A stretch of DNA of 64,000 nt, from positions 62,001-126,000 of the forward strand of contig CACILM010000002.1 of NCBI GenBank assembly GCA_902587515.1, read 5' to 3'. Position numbers and translations under genes: made by a program. The DNA is from an uncultured Pelagibacteraceae bacterium. Its GTDB lineage: Bacteria; Pseudomonadota; Alphaproteobacteria; Pelagibacterales; Pelagibacteraceae. Shown one piece after another: positions 61,768 through 64,000 of the stretch; the first letter of the stretch is position 1, and every line of letters starts with the position of its first letter. The notes below the pieces were generated by a model. The model did not search any database and was not told the origin of the DNA. It saw nothing but the letters and a program-made list of their open reading frames with translations.

Positions 61768-63253
61768 AAAATAGTTTTATATCGTTATTGTTAAGTATAC
61801 TTCCATCATAATAATTATCAATTAGATCTTTAATACTTGATGAATTGTTATCTTTACTCCCTTCAAAATAATTATTATCACCTATTATCTTTGAGAAAAA
61901 AACTCCAGGATATGCTTTATCTTCCGAATGACCTTTAAACCAATGATCAGTGGTTATTATCAATAACGAATTTTTATGATTATTTATCGATGACTCAATA
62001 TTAGCAATTGTTTTATCAACTAAAAAAAAGTTTTTTTCATAATCTGAAAGATTTTCAAATTTCTTATCAAGGGTTATTAATCCATTTGTCTTTAATGGGA
62101 TATGTGGATAATCGTAGTGAATGTATACTAAATTTGTATTTGAATTAATAAAATTAACTGAGTTCTCAAACATAATACGAGAAGTTAAATTATCTTCAAG
62201 TTTTTGATTATTTAATTGACGATTGAATATTTTTTTATATTGAGAGTATAATTTAACTAAATAAGTTACATCGAAAAAATATTGAAATGATTTTTTAATA
62301 CTAATTTTTAACCTTGAAAAGTTAATTGAATCATAACAATTTTGAACAGTAAAAGTTTTACAATACGGGTGATATAGGCCGTAAATACTTGAAGAAAAAT
62401 TTTTATATTTTGTTTGATTAAATATTGAGTTTTTAAAATTAAATTGCACTAATTGATCTTCTAAATTATAAAAATATAGATCATTTTTTTTAAAAAATTT
62501 TTTTTTAATAGAATTGCCTGTTAAAATTGCAGGTACAGAATCTATCGTATACATTGCAGGTGTAAAAAAATTCTTATTAACATAAGATGTAGAATAAATT
62601 TTTTTGAGATTATTTAGATGTTTTAAATTCTTTTCAAAATAAAACTGATCGAATTCATCAAAAATAATAAATATCACCTTTTTTTTTATCTTTTTATTAT
62701 CTGCATTTTCTACTTGAAAATTTTTATAATCATTTCTTGAATTAAATGCTATCTCATCGTTATTGTATAATTTGTAAATTCTCGTTATCGATAAAAAATT
62801 TAAGATTATCAATAAAATGAATAAAAATTTATTAATTTTATAAAGCAAATTTTCTTTTAAAAAAAAACTTATAAAAAAAGGGATAAAAAAAGGAAAAGAA
62901 TAATACGATAATTTAAATAAATAATTTTGATCAGTAAAATAAGATAAATAAATGCTTTCGTAATTTAAATCAGAAAACCTGATGACGTAAAAATAAATAA
63001 AAAAAAATACTGTTCCGAACAAAATAGATTCGAAAAAATTAAAAATTATTTTGGGAAATAAGCGATTTATAAAGCTTTTAGTTAATAGAACCACTAATGT
63101 AAATAATATAGAAAGTATTATGGCGCTTTTAAATATTTCAAATGTAAGATATTTTGGATAAAAATAAGTTCTTGTTCCAAAATAAAAATAGCTAAGATAA
63201 ATACCAATAATAGACAAAAAAAAATTTATAGAAAGATAATTGCTATATTTCAT
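61730..63253 (-). CDS. membrane-anchored sulfatase / alkaline-phosphatase superfamily protein
   Basis: N-terminal TM bundle; KVIFIIFDEFDQFYF, FFTPAMYTIDSVPAILTG, LLIITTDHWFKGHSEDKAYPGVFF. Confidence 0.8.
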   Translation of the reverse strand: MKYSNYLSINFFLSIIGIYLSYFYFGTRTYFYPKYLTFEIFKSAIILSILFTLVVLLTKSFINRLFPKIIFNFFESILFGTVFFFIYFYVIRFSDLNYESIYLSYFTDQNYLFKLSYYSFPFFIPFFISFFLKENLLYKINKFLFILLIILNFLSITRIYKLYNNDEIAFNSRNDYKNFQVENADNKKIKKKVIFIIFDEFDQFYFEKNLKHLNNLKKIYSTSYVNKNFFTPAMYTIDSVPAILTGNSIKKKFFKKNDLYFYNLEDQLVQFNFKNSIFNQTKYKNFSSSIYGLYHPYCKTFTVQNCYDSINFSRLKISIKKSFQYFFDVTYLVKLYSQYKKIFNRQLNNQKLEDNLTSRIMFENSVNFINSNTNLVYIHYDYPHIPLKTNGLITLDKKFENLSDYEKNFFLVDKTIANIESSINNHKNSLLIITTDHWFKGHSEDKAYPGVFFSKIIGDNNYFEGSKDNNSSSIKDLIDNYYDGSILNNNDIKLFFEKESNHEIFRR

Positions 63254-64000
63254 TTTTATAATGTATTAAAAACCGTGTAGCAGTTATTTGATTTTCTGAG
63301 ATTATAGTATTTTTATTTTTAATAATTTTTTTTAAATTTTCTAAAGTATAATTATTCATTAAATTTTTTTTATTAACTGAAAGATTTTTAACCATTTGAT
63401 CTTTATCAGATACGAACTCAAGCAAAATATTTTTAGAAAAATTTCCTATATAATCAACAAATTGTTCCAAAGGAACATTATTTCCTACACAGATATGATG
63501 AATAAAAGCTAAACAAATCATACCATCAAATTTATTTTTATATCTTTTTAGAAAACTTTTTCTTTCCTCTCCCATCCAGCCCATATCTGGAGATGTATTT
63601 GTAAAATTTTGGTAAATAGCTAAAAAATTTTCAGAAGTTTGCTTGAATTTCAGATAGGCATCATTCAAAGAATCTAAATCGTAATCAACTCCAACAATTT
63701 TTTTTACTCCACTATCGAAACTTACTTTTGAAAAATACCCATCATTACATCCTAAGTCTATTAGTGAATTAACTTTTTCATTTTTTATAAAATTGGAAAT
63801 AATATTACTTTTCTTTCCATAATCTTCACTCGAATAAGAGTTAACTTTAGAATACGAAGACCAATATGATGTTTTTTTTGCGAAAAGTTTACTAATTGTT
63901 TTTTTTAAACTTTCTGCAATAAAAACTTTTTGCCTGATATTTAAATTCTTTTTGCCAGGCAAATTAAGTTTAGTCGAGGATGAAATTTTTGAGTTTAAAT
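63243..64000 (-). CDS. class I SAM-dependent methyltransferase (N-terminus beyond window)
   Basis: SLIDLGCNDGYFSKVSFDSGVKKIVGVDYD; reverse frame stays open upstream of the listed TTG start to the window edge (LNSKISSSTKLNLPGKK...). Confidence 0.8.
   Translation of the reverse strand, partial: LNSKISSSTKLNLPGKKNLNIRQKVFIAESLKKTISKLFAKKTSYWSSYSKVNSYSSEDYGKKSNIISNFIKNEKVNSLIDLGCNDGYFSKVSFDSGVKKIVGVDYDLDSLNDAYLKFKQTSENFLAIYQNFTNTSPDMGWMGEERKSFLKRYKNKFDGMICLAFIHHICVGNNVPLEQFVDYIGNFSKNILLEFVSDKDQMVKNLSVNKKNLMNNYTLENLKKIIKNKNTIISENQITATRFLIHYKNEI

Overview
The window is very AT-rich and gene-dense. Codon usage, gene order and protein families look like an alphaproteobacterium of the SAR11/Pelagibacterales type (taxonomy is inference).

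Core genome, about 1-47.2 kb: a partial MATE transporter, trhO, an O-methyltransferase, gatBAC, ruvX, pyrB-pyrC, plsY, topA, a RidA-family gene, ugd-galU, panC, mgtE, lipB and rluC. After these comes one same-strand macro-cluster of transcription/translation genes: rplQ-rpoA-rpsK-rpsM-adk-secY-rplO...rpsJ-fusA-rpsG-rpsL-rpoC-rpoB-rplL-rplJ-rplA-rplK-nusG-secE-tRNA-Trp-tuf-tRNA-Gly-tRNA-Tyr. Then rlmB and tRNA-Thr(TGT).

Main find: an apparent ~12.3 kb genomic island at the 3' end of tRNA-Thr. It is bounded by a 46-bp direct repeat with one mismatch: 47225-47270 lies in the intact tRNA and 59522-59567 is an orphan tRNA 3' end next to nadK. The orphan copy still encodes CCA, like the other four tRNAs here. 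The 'intact' tRNA-Thr has CCG, so its 3' end may have been supplied by the element. No integrase is visible.

Island cargo: (i) an operon with a predicted exported caspase-fold (C14) protease and an exported HtrA/trypsin-like protease ending in seven perfect 13-aa Ca2+-loop-like repeats; (ii) a Cys-loop-type pentameric ligand-gated ion channel homologue; (iii) a divergent membrane cassette (small 2-TM protein, coiled-coil 4-TM protein, vWA-like exported protein, PrsW-type intramembrane protease); (iv) five paralogous small exported proteins at the two ends; (v) a cluster of four TTGGACAA-like half-sites in the divergent promoter region between (i) and (iii).

After nadK and tRNA-Leu, a second accessory region begins (methyltransferases, sulfatase-superfamily membrane protein), probably surface-polysaccharide related.
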